Origin: Amycolatopsis cihanbeyliensis
GTDB lineage: Bacteria > Actinomycetota > Actinomycetes > Mycobacteriales > Pseudonocardiaceae
NCBI RefSeq assembly: GCF_006715045.1
Contig: NZ_VFML01000001.1
Location: 4,742,501-4,806,500 of the forward strand
Direction of reading: 5' to 3'
DNA: 64,000 bases
Shown: positions 44,022-52,732 of the stretch, in pieces
How the letters are laid out: every line of letters starts with the position of its first letter
Numbering within the stretch: position 1 is the stretch's first letter
Notes under the pieces: generated by a model
The model's database searches: none
What the model saw: only the letters and a program-made list of their open reading frames with translations
Told to the model about the DNA's origin: nothing
Position numbers and translations under genes: made by a program

Positions 44022-45077
44022 ATGCCGCACGAGCAGCACGGCCACGGCCACGGCCATGGCCACGACTACGGGCATGACTACGGGCACGGCCACGGGCGGC
44101 GGTCCGGCTGGTGGCACCGGTTGCGGCACCTGCTCACCCCGCACAGCCACGACAGCGCCGACCGCGTGGATGCCTCGCTGGAGACCAGCCGCAAGGGCCT
44201 GCGGACGCTCGCACTGTCCTTCGGCGTGCTGCTGGTGACCGCGCTGGCGCAGTTGGCCGTCGTCGTGCTCAGCGGATCGGTCGCGCTGCTCGGGGACACC
44301 ATCCACAACTTCGCCGACGCGCTCACCGCGGTGCCGCTGTGGATCGCGTTCCTGCTCGGTCGCCGCGCGGCGACCCGCCGGTTCACCTATGGCTTCGGTC
44401 GGGCCGAGGACCTCGCCGGGTTGGTGGTCGTACTGCTGATCGCCGCATCGGCCGCGCTCGCGGGCTACGAGGCGATGTGGCGGCTGATCCGGCCCGAGCT
44501 GGTGGAACACCTGCCGGTGGTGGCGGCCGCGGGTGTGATCGGTTTCCTCGGCAACGAGTTGGTGGCCCGTTACCGGATCAGGGTCGGCAGGGAGATCGGG
44601 TCCGCGGCGCTGGTCGCGGATGGCCTGCACGCCCGCACCGACGGGTTCACCTCACTCGCCGTGGTGCTGGGCGCGCTGGGGGTCGGGCTCGGTTTCCCCG
44701 CGGCCGACCCGATCATCGGGCTGCTCATCACCGTCGCCATCTGCTTCGTGCTGCGCGATGCGGCGCGTGAGGTCTTCGGCAGGCTGATGGACGCGGTGGA
44801 CCCCGCCACCGTCGGGCTCGCCGAGCGCACCGCTGCCGAGGTCGCCGGGGTGGCCAAGGTCGATCAGCTGCGGATGCGCTGGATCGGGCACAAGCTGCAT
44901 GCCGAGCTGGCGGTGGCGGTGGATCCTGAGCTCCCGGTCGGGGCGGCGCACGAACTCGCGCACGAGGTCGAGCACGCGCTGCTGCACGCGGTGCCGCGGC
45001 TGGTGTCCGCCGTGGTGCACACCGAACCCTGGGCGGGCGCGGGCGAGGCGCACGAGCGGCGCGAGCACCACCGGTAA
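44022..45077 (+). CDS. Cation diffusion facilitator (CDF) metal exporter
   Basis: 351 residues. A His/Gly/Asp-rich N-terminus (HGHGHGHDYGHDYGHGHG) is followed by six membrane segments. The transport-site motifs are DTIHNFAD near 90 and DGLHARTDG near 205. A C-terminal cytoplasmic domain follows. It exports Zn2+ or related ions by proton antiport. The divergent ArsR gene is the likely regulator. Confidence 0.93.
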   Translation: MPHEQHGHGHGHGHDYGHDYGHGHGRRSGWWHRLRHLLTPHSHDSADRVDASLETSRKGLRTLALSFGVLLVTALAQLAVVVLSGSVALLGDTIHNFADALTAVPLWIAFLLGRRAATRRFTYGFGRAEDLAGLVVVLLIAASAALAGYEAMWRLIRPELVEHLPVVAAAGVIGFLGNELVARYRIRVGREIGSAALVADGLHARTDGFTSLAVVLGALGVGLGFPAADPIIGLLITVAICFVLRDAAREVFGRLMDAVDPATVGLAERTAAEVAGVAKVDQLRMRWIGHKLHAELAVAVDPELPVGAAHELAHEVEHALLHAVPRLVSAVVHTEPWAGAGEAHERREHHR

Positions 45078-45106
45078 TCCCGCGCGTTCCTGGGTTGTCA
45101 CCGTCG

Positions 45107-45155
45107 TGACAGGTTCCCACCTCCCACCTGTCATACGCTTCCGATTCTGAATCGG
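45107..45155. promoter_or_regulatory. Two operator-like inverted repeats before the cutinase gene
   Basis: TGACAGGT (45107-45114) and ACCTGTCA (45126-45133) form a perfect 8-bp inverted repeat with an 11-bp spacer. Eight bases on, CCGATTC-T-GAATCGG (45141-45155) is a 15-bp perfect palindrome. Both lie in the 162-bp space between the CDF gene and the cutinase, 85-133 bp before its GTG. Two different regulators could act here; none can be named. Confidence 0.55.
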
Positions 45156-45239
45156 TCTCGGTAGGAACGTGTTGCTCGCGCCGTTACCGGACTTCTAGCG
45201 TGCTGGACGCACTTCCCTGCGCACAGGAGGAAAGACGGC

Positions 45240-46136
45240 GTGTCCACTTTGAATGGAAGAATCGGCAGGAAGCCCCGGCGGTACCTGCCGGGAGCGTTCA
45301 CCGCGCTGGTCGCGGCCGCGGCGCTGCTCGGCTCCACACCGGCCGCGACCGCACAGGAGAACCCGTTCGAACGCGGCCCCGATCCGACCGAAAGCAGCGT
45401 CGAAGCCCCGCGCGGCCCGTTCGCCACGGCCACCACCACGGTCGCCCGTGACAGCGCGCAGGGATTCGGCGGTGGCACCATCCACTACCCGACCGACACC
45501 AGCGAAGGCACCTTCGGCGCGGTGGCCATCTCGCCCGGTTTCATCGAGAGCCAGTCCGCCATCTCCTGGTACGGCGAGCGGCTCGCGTCCCAGGGTTTCG
45601 TGGTGTTCACCATCGACACCAACGGCATCTTCGATTTCCCCGACCCGCGCGGGGATCAACTCCTCGCCGCGCTGGACCACCTCACCGCCCGCAGCCCGGT
45701 CGCCGACCGGATCGACGCCGACCGGCTCGGCGTGCTCGGTCACTCGATGGGTGGCGGCGGATCGCTGTCCGCTGTGGACGAACGGCCTGAGCTCCAGGCC
45801 GCCATCCCGCTGGCGCCGTGGCATCTCAACCAGAACTGGTCCGATGTGGATGTTCCCACGATGATCATCGGTGGGGAGACCGACTTCATCGCGCCGGTCG
45901 GCAGCCATGCCGAGCCGTTCTACGATTCCCTTCCCTCCTCACTGGACAAGGCGTACCTGGAGATGAAGGGGAAGGGCCACTTCGTCACCAACTCACCGAA
46001 CACCGTCATCGCCAAGTTCGCGATCTCGTGGCTGAAGCGGTTCATCGACAACGACACCCGTTACGAGCGGTTCCTCTGCCCCGCGCCGAGCCCGGATTCC
46101 GACATCTCCGAGTACCGGGACACCTGCCCGCACTGA
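45240..46136 (+). CDS. Secreted polyester hydrolase, type I PET-hydrolase/cutinase family
   Basis: 298 residues with a Sec signal peptide cleaved after ATAQ-like ATA. The mature part begins ENPFERGPDPT, as in Thermobifida and Saccharomonospora cutinases. Catalytic Ser is in GHSMGGGG, Asp in GGETDFIAPV and His in GKGHFVTNSP. The oxyanion/aromatic clamp reads SPGF (Phe, as in Saccharomonospora Cut190, where Thermobifida has Tyr) and PWHLNQNW. The C-terminal disulfide CPAP...DTCPH is kept. Differences include IFDFPDPR where homologues have TLDQPDSR. It cleaves cutin or polyester bonds outside the cell. GTG at 45240 follows AGGAGG. Confidence 0.9.
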   Translation: MSTLNGRIGRKPRRYLPGAFTALVAAAALLGSTPAATAQENPFERGPDPTESSVEAPRGPFATATTTVARDSAQGFGGGTIHYPTDTSEGTFGAVAISPGFIESQSAISWYGERLASQGFVVFTIDTNGIFDFPDPRGDQLLAALDHLTARSPVADRIDADRLGVLGHSMGGGGSLSAVDERPELQAAIPLAPWHLNQNWSDVDVPTMIIGGETDFIAPVGSHAEPFYDSLPSSLDKAYLEMKGKGHFVTNSPNTVIAKFAISWLKRFIDNDTRYERFLCPAPSPDSDISEYRDTCPH

Positions 46137-46150
46137 CTCCGGGACAGCGG

Positions 46151-46189
46151 ACCGGGGTGCACCCCCCTGCACAGTGGGTGCACCCCGGT
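46151..46189. terminator. Bidirectional terminator hairpin, cutinase/S1 protease
   Basis: A perfect 14-bp stem: ACCGGGGTGCACCC (46151-46164) with its complement at 46176-46189, 11-base loop. It lies between the convergent cutinase and S1 protease genes, 15 bp after the cutinase stop. Very stable and well placed to end both transcripts. Confidence 0.8.
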
Positions 46190-46214
46190 GTCCTGTGTTT
46201 GTCGAATGGTCGGA

Positions 46215-47660
46215 TTACTGCCCGAAGCAGAAGGCCTGGCTGCCGAGGTCCCAGCACTGCACCTGCTTCGTGGCGGTATCGGTGTTACCCGACCGGTCGG
46301 TCACCTCGAGCTGCACGGTGTAGTTCGCCTGCCGGCTCGGGTACGCGTGCGAGGCCGTGGCTCCGCTGCCGGTCCGGCCGTCACCGAAGTCCCAGGCGTA
46401 GGAGGCGATATCCCCGTCCGGGTCGGTGCTGCGCGTGCCGTCGACGGTGCAGTTCTGCCACTGGCACTGCACGGTGAACGAGGCCGACGGCGGGTCGCCC
46501 GCCGGCGGCTCGCCCGCGTAGACCGTTTCCCGCGCGGTATCGGTCTTGCCCTCGTCGTCGGTGACGGTCAACTCGACGGTGTACTCGCCTGACTGGGCGT
46601 AGTCGTGCGAGGGGGTCCGCCCGTCGCCGGTCCGGCCGTCGCCGAAGTCCCAGGCGTAGGAGGCGATCGAGCCGTCCTCGTCGGTGGAGGCCGAGGCGTC
46701 GAAGGAGCAGTTCGGCTCGGTGGCCGAGCAGTCCGCGGTGAACGAGGCCGAGGGTGCGCCCGGCTCGGTGGGATCGCTGTGCTCCTCGATCTTCTCGTTG
46801 GCCCAGTCGCCCATCTCGTTGGTCAACCGGCCCCAGGCGCCGTAGCTGCCGCAGCCGGTCTGGACCCAGGAGCTGACCCCGATGACCACCCCGTTCACGA
46901 CCAGTGGCCCACCGCTGTCACCCTGGCAGATCCCGTCGTGCCCGTCGGCGTACCCGGCGCAGATCATGTAGTTCTCGTTGAACGAGCCGAACGAACCGCA
47001 GGTGTTCTGCCCTTCGACAATGGGCAGGTCGGCCTTCTTGAGGTGCCCGTACTCGTTCTCCCCATCCCGGATGCGGCCGTAGCCGAGGGTGAGCGCGTCG
47101 GTACCCGGGTCGTCCAGCGCGGTGTCCCCGGAGTCGGCGACCCGGGGGTAGCTGAACCCGTCCGGGACCGGGATCTCGGTCCTGGTCACCACGATCCCGA
47201 CGTCCCACCCGGTCTGCCATCCGTTCGGGGACTGGTAGTTCGGGTGCTGGAAGTAGTGCTCGACCTCGATCTCGGTGCCGCCGCCGACGGTCAGGTCGTC
47301 GGCGCCGTAGTACATCGACTTGGCCCCGTCCCCATCCTTGCAGTGTGCCGCGGTGACGATCACCTTCGGCGCCACCACGGAGGCGGTGCAGGTCTGACCC
47401 ATCGGGCGCGGGCCACCCTCCCTCAGCATGGCGATGGCATACGGGTAGTCCTCGACGGAGACCTTCTCCCCGCCGACGATCTGGGTGCCCGGGCCGTCCT
47501 GGGGCTCCGCCTCCATCGGCGTGGTCGCCTGGAAACCGGGGTCGGTCGGTTCGGTCGTCGGCTCGGCCGCCTGGGCCAGTCCCGGGGTCATCGCCAGCAG
47601 CCCGGCCACGACCACCAGCCCGGCGGCACCGCCGAACCTTCGTGTTCGAACTCGTCTCAT
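46215..47660 (-). CDS. Secreted trypsin-like S1 protease with two C-terminal PKD domains
   Basis: 481 residues. The signal peptide ends near AQA; a short propeptide precedes IVGGEKVSVEDYP, the trypsin activation point. The triad is TAAHC, WDVGIVV and GDSGGP, with Asp six residues before Ser (DGICQGDS), which predicts Arg/Lys cleavage. Two PKD domains follow (about 310-395 and 400-480), each with YAWDFGDG. The end, QVQCWDLGSQAFCFGQ, is shared with the two metalloproteases. Codon use in its PKD part is normal for the genome, unlike theirs. Confidence 0.92.
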   Translation of the reverse strand: MRRVRTRRFGGAAGLVVVAGLLAMTPGLAQAAEPTTEPTDPGFQATTPMEAEPQDGPGTQIVGGEKVSVEDYPYAIAMLREGGPRPMGQTCTASVVAPKVIVTAAHCKDGDGAKSMYYGADDLTVGGGTEIEVEHYFQHPNYQSPNGWQTGWDVGIVVTRTEIPVPDGFSYPRVADSGDTALDDPGTDALTLGYGRIRDGENEYGHLKKADLPIVEGQNTCGSFGSFNENYMICAGYADGHDGICQGDSGGPLVVNGVVIGVSSWVQTGCGSYGAWGRLTNEMGDWANEKIEEHSDPTEPGAPSASFTADCSATEPNCSFDASASTDEDGSIASYAWDFGDGRTGDGRTPSHDYAQSGEYTVELTVTDDEGKTDTARETVYAGEPPAGDPPSASFTVQCQWQNCTVDGTRSTDPDGDIASYAWDFGDGRTGSGATASHAYPSRQANYTVQLEVTDRSGNTDTATKQVQCWDLGSQAFCFGQ

Positions 47661-47915
47661 CCTGCCTCTTTCGCTCGGTGGGCAGCGCACCGCGGTGCGG
47701 GCGCACCGGATGTCCGGCCCACCGAGCATCGGCAGGAAGCCGCGGAGAGAGCAATCCGCACCTGGCTCCGTAACCCCTACGGATTCTTTCGGCGCGGTGC
47801 CGGTTCACTGGCTACTTTCGTCGGTTTTCCGGTGTGCCAGCGAATTAACTAGGTAGGTCTACGGATTGATTCCGAAATCACGGCCACCGGACAGTGACAT
47901 GCGGAAGATCCTATG

Positions 47916-47940
47916 TGTGCCGCGGCCCTGCCGCGGCACA
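47916..47940 (+). promoter_or_regulatory. Stable hairpin in the leader of the M4 protease gene
   Basis: TGTGCCGCGG (47916-47925) pairs perfectly with CCGCGGCACA (47931-47940) over a 5-base loop. It ends 6 bases before the SD ACGGAGGTAG and 17 bases before the ATG. It could stabilise the mRNA or act as an attenuator; the rest of the 297-bp divergent gap shows no gene. Confidence 0.5.
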
Positions 47941-47957
47941 CCGCAACGGAGGTAGCC

Positions 47958-50093
47958 ATGAGCACAACCCTGCGCGCTCTGGGTACCGCGGTGCTGCTGG
48001 CGGGCCTGACCATGGTCCCACCAGTAGCGGCATCCGCGGCCGAACCCGATCCGGCCGACCGGCCGGATCGGGCGGAGGCGATCGCACGTGCCGAACAGGC
48101 ACTGGCGCAGCGATCCGGCCTGGCCAAGTCCTCGACCCAGGACGACTACCAGGTACATCGCGTGATCATCGGTCCGGACGGCTCGACCGACGTGCGCTTC
48201 GACCGGACCTACCAGGGCCTGCCGGTCCTCGGCGGTGATCTGGTCGTGCACCACGATTCCGCCGGTGCGCTGACCGGCATGTCCATGTCCCAGGACCGGC
48301 CGGTGGCGGTGGACACCGACCCGGAGATCACCGCGGCGGCAGCGAGGGCAGCGGCGCCGCGGCATTTCCGTGGCGACGTCGACGAGGTGGGCGAGCCCCG
48401 GCTGGTGGTGGACGCCGGCGTCGAGGAGGGGGACGACTCGCGGCTGGCCTGGGAGACCGTGGTCTCCGGTTTCAAGCCGGACGGCCAGACGCCGAGCAGG
48501 CTGCACGTGGTGACCGACGCGGAGGACGGCGCGCTGCTGTTCCGCACCGACGAGGTGATGGCGGGCACCGGCGACGGGGTGCACGTCGGTTCGGTGGAGA
48601 TCGACACCACCGGCTCCGCGGGTAGCTACGAGCTGACCGACCCCGAGCGGGGCGACGGCTCCACCTGCGATATGAACAACGGCAGGTACAACTGCTCGCG
48701 GATGACCGACGAGGACGACCAGTGGGGCAACGGCAGCCCTTCCAACGACCAGTCCGCCGCGGTGGACGCGCACTTCGGTGCGGCGGTCACCTACGACTAC
48801 TTCAAGAACGTGCACGGCCGTAACGGCATCTTCGGGGACGGCCGCGGTGTGCCCAGCCGGGTGCACTACGGCGACAACTACGTCAACGCGTTCTGGGACG
48901 GCCGGCAGATGACCTACGGTGACGGCCAGAACAACCGCAATCCGCTGACCGCCCTGGACGTCGCCGGGCACGAGATGAGTCACGGGGTCACCGAGGCCGT
49001 TTCCGGGCTGTGCTACGACGAGACCGACTGCGGCGGGCTGAACGAGGCCACCAGCGACATCTTCGGCACGATGGCCGAGTTCTACGCGGGTATCTCCGCC
49101 GACCAGGGTGACTACGACATCGGCGAGAAGATCGACATCCGGGGCGACGGCTCGCCGCTGCGGTACATGTACGACCCGACCCTGGACGGCAACTCCTTCG
49201 GCTGCTACGAGCAGGGCCGCCGCGCCGACCCGCACTACACCTCGGGCATCGGCAACCACTTCTTCTTCCTGCTCGCCGAGGGCAGCGGGCAGACCGAGTA
49301 CGGCGACAGCCCGACCTGTGACGGCTCCACGGTCACCGGGATCGGCAAGGAGAAGGCCGCGGACATCTGGTTCAAGGCACTGGACGAGTACTTCGTCTCC
49401 CGTACCCAGTACCCGGACGCCCGTGCCGACACCCTCGCCGCCGCGACCGAGCTCTACGGCGAGTGCTCCACCGAGTACCGCGGCGTGCTGGCGGCCTGGG
49501 ACGCGGTTGACGTGACCGGAAGTGAGCAGTGCCAGGGGAACCCGACCGATCCGCGGGCTTCGTTCTCGGCGGATTGTTCGGAGACTGAGCCGTCGTGTGC
49601 GTTCGATGGTTCGGCCTCGAGTGATCCGGATGGTTCGGTGGCGTCGTATGCGTGGGATTTCGGTGATGGTGAGGCCGGTTCCGGGGTGAGTCCTTCGCAC
49701 ACCTATGTGGAGGCTGGGACGTACTCGGTCGAGTTGACGGTGACGGATGACGAGGGCAACACCGGTAGCACGACCAAGCAGGTGACCGCGGGTGGGCCGC
49801 CGCAGTCGGGTGAGCCGCCGCAGGCGTCTGTGGAGGTGTCTTGTTATTGGGATGAGTGCAGTTTCGACGGTACGCGGTCTACGGATGCGGATGGCGATAT
49901 CGCTTCGTATGCCTGGGATTTCGGGGACGGCCGGAGTGGTAGTGGGAGTAGCACGACGCATACGTATCCGAATCGGCAGGCGACCTACACCGCTGAGCTG
50001 ACGGTGACCGATGCGGCGGGTAACAGTGATACCGCGTCCCAGCAGGTGCAGTGCTGGAACTTCGGCAGCCAGGCCTACTGCTTCGCCCAGTAG
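47958..50093 (+). CDS. Secreted M4 (thermolysin-family) metalloprotease with two C-terminal PKD domains
   Basis: 711 residues: signal peptide (cleavage near ASA), FTP/PepSY-type propeptide (about 35-200), and an M4 catalytic domain (about 215-525). HEMSH is the zinc/catalytic motif, with the third ligand in GGLNEATSDIFG and the proton donor His in DPHYTSGIGNH. Two PKD domains end the protein. The last 552 bp (49541-50092) are shared, but for one base, with the next gene and use T-ending codons unlike the catalytic part. A secreted neutral protease. Confidence 0.93.
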   Translation: MSTTLRALGTAVLLAGLTMVPPVAASAAEPDPADRPDRAEAIARAEQALAQRSGLAKSSTQDDYQVHRVIIGPDGSTDVRFDRTYQGLPVLGGDLVVHHDSAGALTGMSMSQDRPVAVDTDPEITAAAARAAAPRHFRGDVDEVGEPRLVVDAGVEEGDDSRLAWETVVSGFKPDGQTPSRLHVVTDAEDGALLFRTDEVMAGTGDGVHVGSVEIDTTGSAGSYELTDPERGDGSTCDMNNGRYNCSRMTDEDDQWGNGSPSNDQSAAVDAHFGAAVTYDYFKNVHGRNGIFGDGRGVPSRVHYGDNYVNAFWDGRQMTYGDGQNNRNPLTALDVAGHEMSHGVTEAVSGLCYDETDCGGLNEATSDIFGTMAEFYAGISADQGDYDIGEKIDIRGDGSPLRYMYDPTLDGNSFGCYEQGRRADPHYTSGIGNHFFFLLAEGSGQTEYGDSPTCDGSTVTGIGKEKAADIWFKALDEYFVSRTQYPDARADTLAAATELYGECSTEYRGVLAAWDAVDVTGSEQCQGNPTDPRASFSADCSETEPSCAFDGSASSDPDGSVASYAWDFGDGEAGSGVSPSHTYVEAGTYSVELTVTDDEGNTGSTTKQVTAGGPPQSGEPPQASVEVSCYWDECSFDGTRSTDADGDIASYAWDFGDGRSGSGSSTTHTYPNRQATYTAELTVTDAAGNSDTASQQVQCWNFGSQAYCFAQ
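49541..50092 (+). repeat. 552-bp PKD-PKD coding cassette, copy 1
   Basis: Base by base by eye, it matches 51079-51630 except C/T at 50075 versus 51613. It encodes both PKD domains through the first two bases of the stop codon. Codons such as GAT, TAT, AGT, TCT, AAT and CAT are common inside it and rare in flanking coding DNA. The flanks diverge abruptly. Confidence 0.92.
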
Positions 50094-50122
50094 AACCCCG
50101 ACCGGACAGGAAGGAACCAACA

Positions 50123-51631
50123 ATGAGACGGATGTCGACGACGGTCGCGGTAGCGGTCGCGACACTGGCGGCGGGGTTCGCCGCTCCGGTGGCGGCCGCG
50201 GCCCCGCAGGCCGCGGACCTGCCGAACGGGGCGCCGGACATCTCGACCGAAGCGGTGATGGATCACCTTCGCCAGTTCCAGAACATCGCCGAGACCCAGG
50301 GCAACGGGAACCGCTGCACCGGCTCCGGTGGGTACACCGGGTCGGTGGACTACGTGATGGAGAAGACCGAGGCGGCCGGGTACACGGTGACCGAGCAGCC
50401 GTTCTCCACCTGGAGCGGGCAGAGCAGCAACGTGCTCGCCGAACTGCCGGGTCAGGACACCAGCAAGGTCCTCATGCTGGGTGGCCACCTGGACAGCGTG
50501 TGCCGGGGGCCTGGCATCAACGACAACGGCACCGGGTCGGCCGGGATCCTCGCGGTGGCCGAGGCTTTCGCCGCCGCCAACCCGAACCCACCGGTGACCG
50601 TCCGGTTCGGCTGGTGGGGTGACGAGGAGGCCGGGCTGAACGGCTCCAAGCACTACGCAGGCGAGCTGTCCGGCGGCGAGCGCGACCGGATCGAGGCCTA
50701 CCTGAACTTCGACATGATCGGCTCGCCGAACGCAGGCTACTTCGTCTACAACGATGACGATCCGGCGATCGAGCAGACCATCAAGGACTACTACGTCGAT
50801 GCCGGGGTGCCGACGGAGGGTCAGAGCGTGGGCGGGCGCAGTGACAGCGCGTCCTTCCAGCGGATCGGGATCAAGACCGGTGGCATCTTCACCGGAGCCG
50901 AACAGCGCAAGACCCAGGCACAGGCGGACAAGTGGGGCGGCCAGGCCGGGGTCGCCTACGACCGGTGCTACCACCAGTCCTGCGACACCATGTCCAACCT
51001 CAACGAGACCGCGCTCGGTCACAACGTCGACGCCATCTCCTGGGCGCTGTGGGAGCTGGCCGGCGGCAGCGGTGGCACCCCGACCGATCCGCGGGCTTCG
51101 TTCTCGGCGGATTGTTCGGAGACTGAGCCGTCGTGTGCGTTCGATGGTTCGGCCTCGAGTGATCCGGATGGTTCGGTGGCGTCGTATGCGTGGGATTTCG
51201 GTGATGGTGAGGCCGGTTCCGGGGTGAGTCCTTCGCACACCTATGTGGAGGCTGGGACGTACTCGGTCGAGTTGACGGTGACGGATGACGAGGGCAACAC
51301 CGGTAGCACGACCAAGCAGGTGACCGCGGGTGGGCCGCCGCAGTCGGGTGAGCCGCCGCAGGCGTCTGTGGAGGTGTCTTGTTATTGGGATGAGTGCAGT
51401 TTCGACGGTACGCGGTCTACGGATGCGGATGGCGATATCGCTTCGTATGCCTGGGATTTCGGGGACGGCCGGAGTGGTAGTGGGAGTAGCACGACGCATA
51501 CGTATCCGAATCGGCAGGCGACCTACACCGCTGAGCTGACGGTGACCGATGCGGCGGGTAACAGTGATACCGCGTCCCAGCAGGTGCAGTGCTGGAACTT
51601 CGGCAGCCAGGCTTACTGCTTCGCCCAGTAA
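50123..51631 (+). CDS. Secreted M28 aminopeptidase with two C-terminal PKD domains
   Basis: 502 residues: signal peptide (cleavage near AAAA), then an M28 domain like Streptomyces aminopeptidase S (about 35-315). The zinc and catalytic residues are GGHLDSV, INDNGTGSAG, GDEEAGLNGSKHY, NFDMIGSPN and CYHQSCDT. The two PKD domains are encoded by the second copy of the 552-bp cassette. It starts 29 bp after the M4 stop, so both may be one transcript: an endopeptidase and an aminopeptidase acting together on protein outside the cell. Confidence 0.93.
   Translation: MRRMSTTVAVAVATLAAGFAAPVAAAAPQAADLPNGAPDISTEAVMDHLRQFQNIAETQGNGNRCTGSGGYTGSVDYVMEKTEAAGYTVTEQPFSTWSGQSSNVLAELPGQDTSKVLMLGGHLDSVCRGPGINDNGTGSAGILAVAEAFAAANPNPPVTVRFGWWGDEEAGLNGSKHYAGELSGGERDRIEAYLNFDMIGSPNAGYFVYNDDDPAIEQTIKDYYVDAGVPTEGQSVGGRSDSASFQRIGIKTGGIFTGAEQRKTQAQADKWGGQAGVAYDRCYHQSCDTMSNLNETALGHNVDAISWALWELAGGSGGTPTDPRASFSADCSETEPSCAFDGSASSDPDGSVASYAWDFGDGEAGSGVSPSHTYVEAGTYSVELTVTDDEGNTGSTTKQVTAGGPPQSGEPPQASVEVSCYWDECSFDGTRSTDADGDIASYAWDFGDGRSGSGSSTTHTYPNRQATYTAELTVTDAAGNSDTASQQVQCWNFGSQAYCFAQ
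51079..51630 (+). repeat. 552-bp PKD-PKD coding cassette, copy 2
   Basis: The second copy of the module at 49541-50092, differing only at 51613 (T for C). The same offset (1538 bp) holds from end to end with no gap. Synonymous sites are identical too, so the copies are recent or kept alike by gene conversion. Confidence 0.92.
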
Positions 51632-51644
51632 CAGCCGACACTCC

Positions 51645-51676
51645 CGGTGGGCGTGGGTGCGCCCCCGCGCCCACCG
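51645..51676. terminator. Terminator hairpin between M28 and DUF2293 genes
   Basis: CGGTGGGCG (51645-51653) pairs with CGCCCACCG (51668-51676) over 14 bases. It lies 14 bp after the M28 stop and 10 bp from the convergent DUF2293 stop, suited to end both transcripts. Confidence 0.65.
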
Positions 51677-51685
51677 GCCCGTGTG

Positions 51686-52732
51686 CTACGTCCAGCCGCG
51701 CAGCACGCGGTCGATCTCGGCGGCGATCCGCTCCCGCGCCTCGATCCGTGGCACCCCGGACATCAGTAGCTCGTCATAGTCGGTGTCCAGGTGCCGCACC
51801 GAGGCGATCACCGCGAGTCGGACCGCCTGCTCGTCCAGCGCCCGCCCGGCCGCCGACCGGCCCACCCTGCCGCTGCTTCTTGTCCCCGCGTGCTCGGCGA
51901 TCGCCGCCGCCCGCTCGGGCGGGCAGCCGGGGTACAGCTCGCGGATGCGCTCCGCCATGGCGGCCTGGAACCGCACATCCTGGTCGGCCCTCCGCACCGC
52001 GTCCCGCTCCCGCCGCCGGGCCCGCACATCCTCGTCGGCTAGGCACTGCCGCTCGGCCAGCTCCAGCGCCGCCCGGTCGACCAGTACCCCGCGTCGCTCG
52101 TACCGGTTGCGGCGGCGATTGAACTCCAGCACGACGGCGGACAGCGGGCTCTCCTTCTTCGCACGCCTGGAAAGCGCCGCGTTGCCTGCGGGGAGAAAGC
52201 TCAGGTGGTCCAGGTCCGCGCAGGCGAGGCAGAGCGGCTCGCCCTCCTCGAGAAGGAGGAACTCGCCCGCGGGCGCCGCCGCGGCGCAGCCCGCGCACTC
52301 CCACGCCCCGGCCGGAACGGTCACCACCAGGTCCGGTGCCTTGGCCTGCCTGGTTTCCAGTCGCCGCCGCCTGCCTTCGGGCAGCTCGGTGGAGATCCAG
52401 TGCGTGCGGAAGCTCCGCTCCAGCGATTCGTCGCCGGACGCGGTGAACCGCAGCGGCCTGCGGTCCCTGGTACCGGCCGGGTAGCCGATCTCGGTCGGCA
52501 CCAGCCCGCTGTCCTCGGCCCACTCCCGCAGGTACCCGAGCACGGAGAGGATCCGGTCCGGCTCCACCGGCAGCGCCTGCGCCAGGTACGGGATCCGGCC
52601 CTGCCGCCACTCCTCCGCGCGGGGCGGGGGCAGCCAGCCGAGGGCGCCGAGTAGCTCGATGGGCGCGACGTACTTGTCGCGGGCGAGGGCGTTCTCGGCC
52701 GCGGCGAGCACGCGGCTACGGAGTCTGGCCAT
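51686..52732 (-). CDS. DUF2293 domain-containing protein
   Basis: 348 residues, soluble. The C-terminal DUF2293 region (about 255-345) reads IRELYPGCPPERAAAIAEHA and SGRVGRSAAGRALDEQAV with LLMSGVPRIEARERI. The middle holds a CxxC pair set (WECAGCAAA; PLCLACADLDHL) that may bind zinc. The function of the family is unknown. ATG at 52732 is chosen; upstream codons read as low-complexity. Confidence 0.8.
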   Translation of the reverse strand: MARLRSRVLAAAENALARDKYVAPIELLGALGWLPPPRAEEWRQGRIPYLAQALPVEPDRILSVLGYLREWAEDSGLVPTEIGYPAGTRDRRPLRFTASGDESLERSFRTHWISTELPEGRRRRLETRQAKAPDLVVTVPAGAWECAGCAAAAPAGEFLLLEEGEPLCLACADLDHLSFLPAGNAALSRRAKKESPLSAVVLEFNRRRNRYERRGVLVDRAALELAERQCLADEDVRARRRERDAVRRADQDVRFQAAMAERIRELYPGCPPERAAAIAEHAGTRSSGRVGRSAAGRALDEQAVRLAVIASVRHLDTDYDELLMSGVPRIEARERIAAEIDRVLRGWT

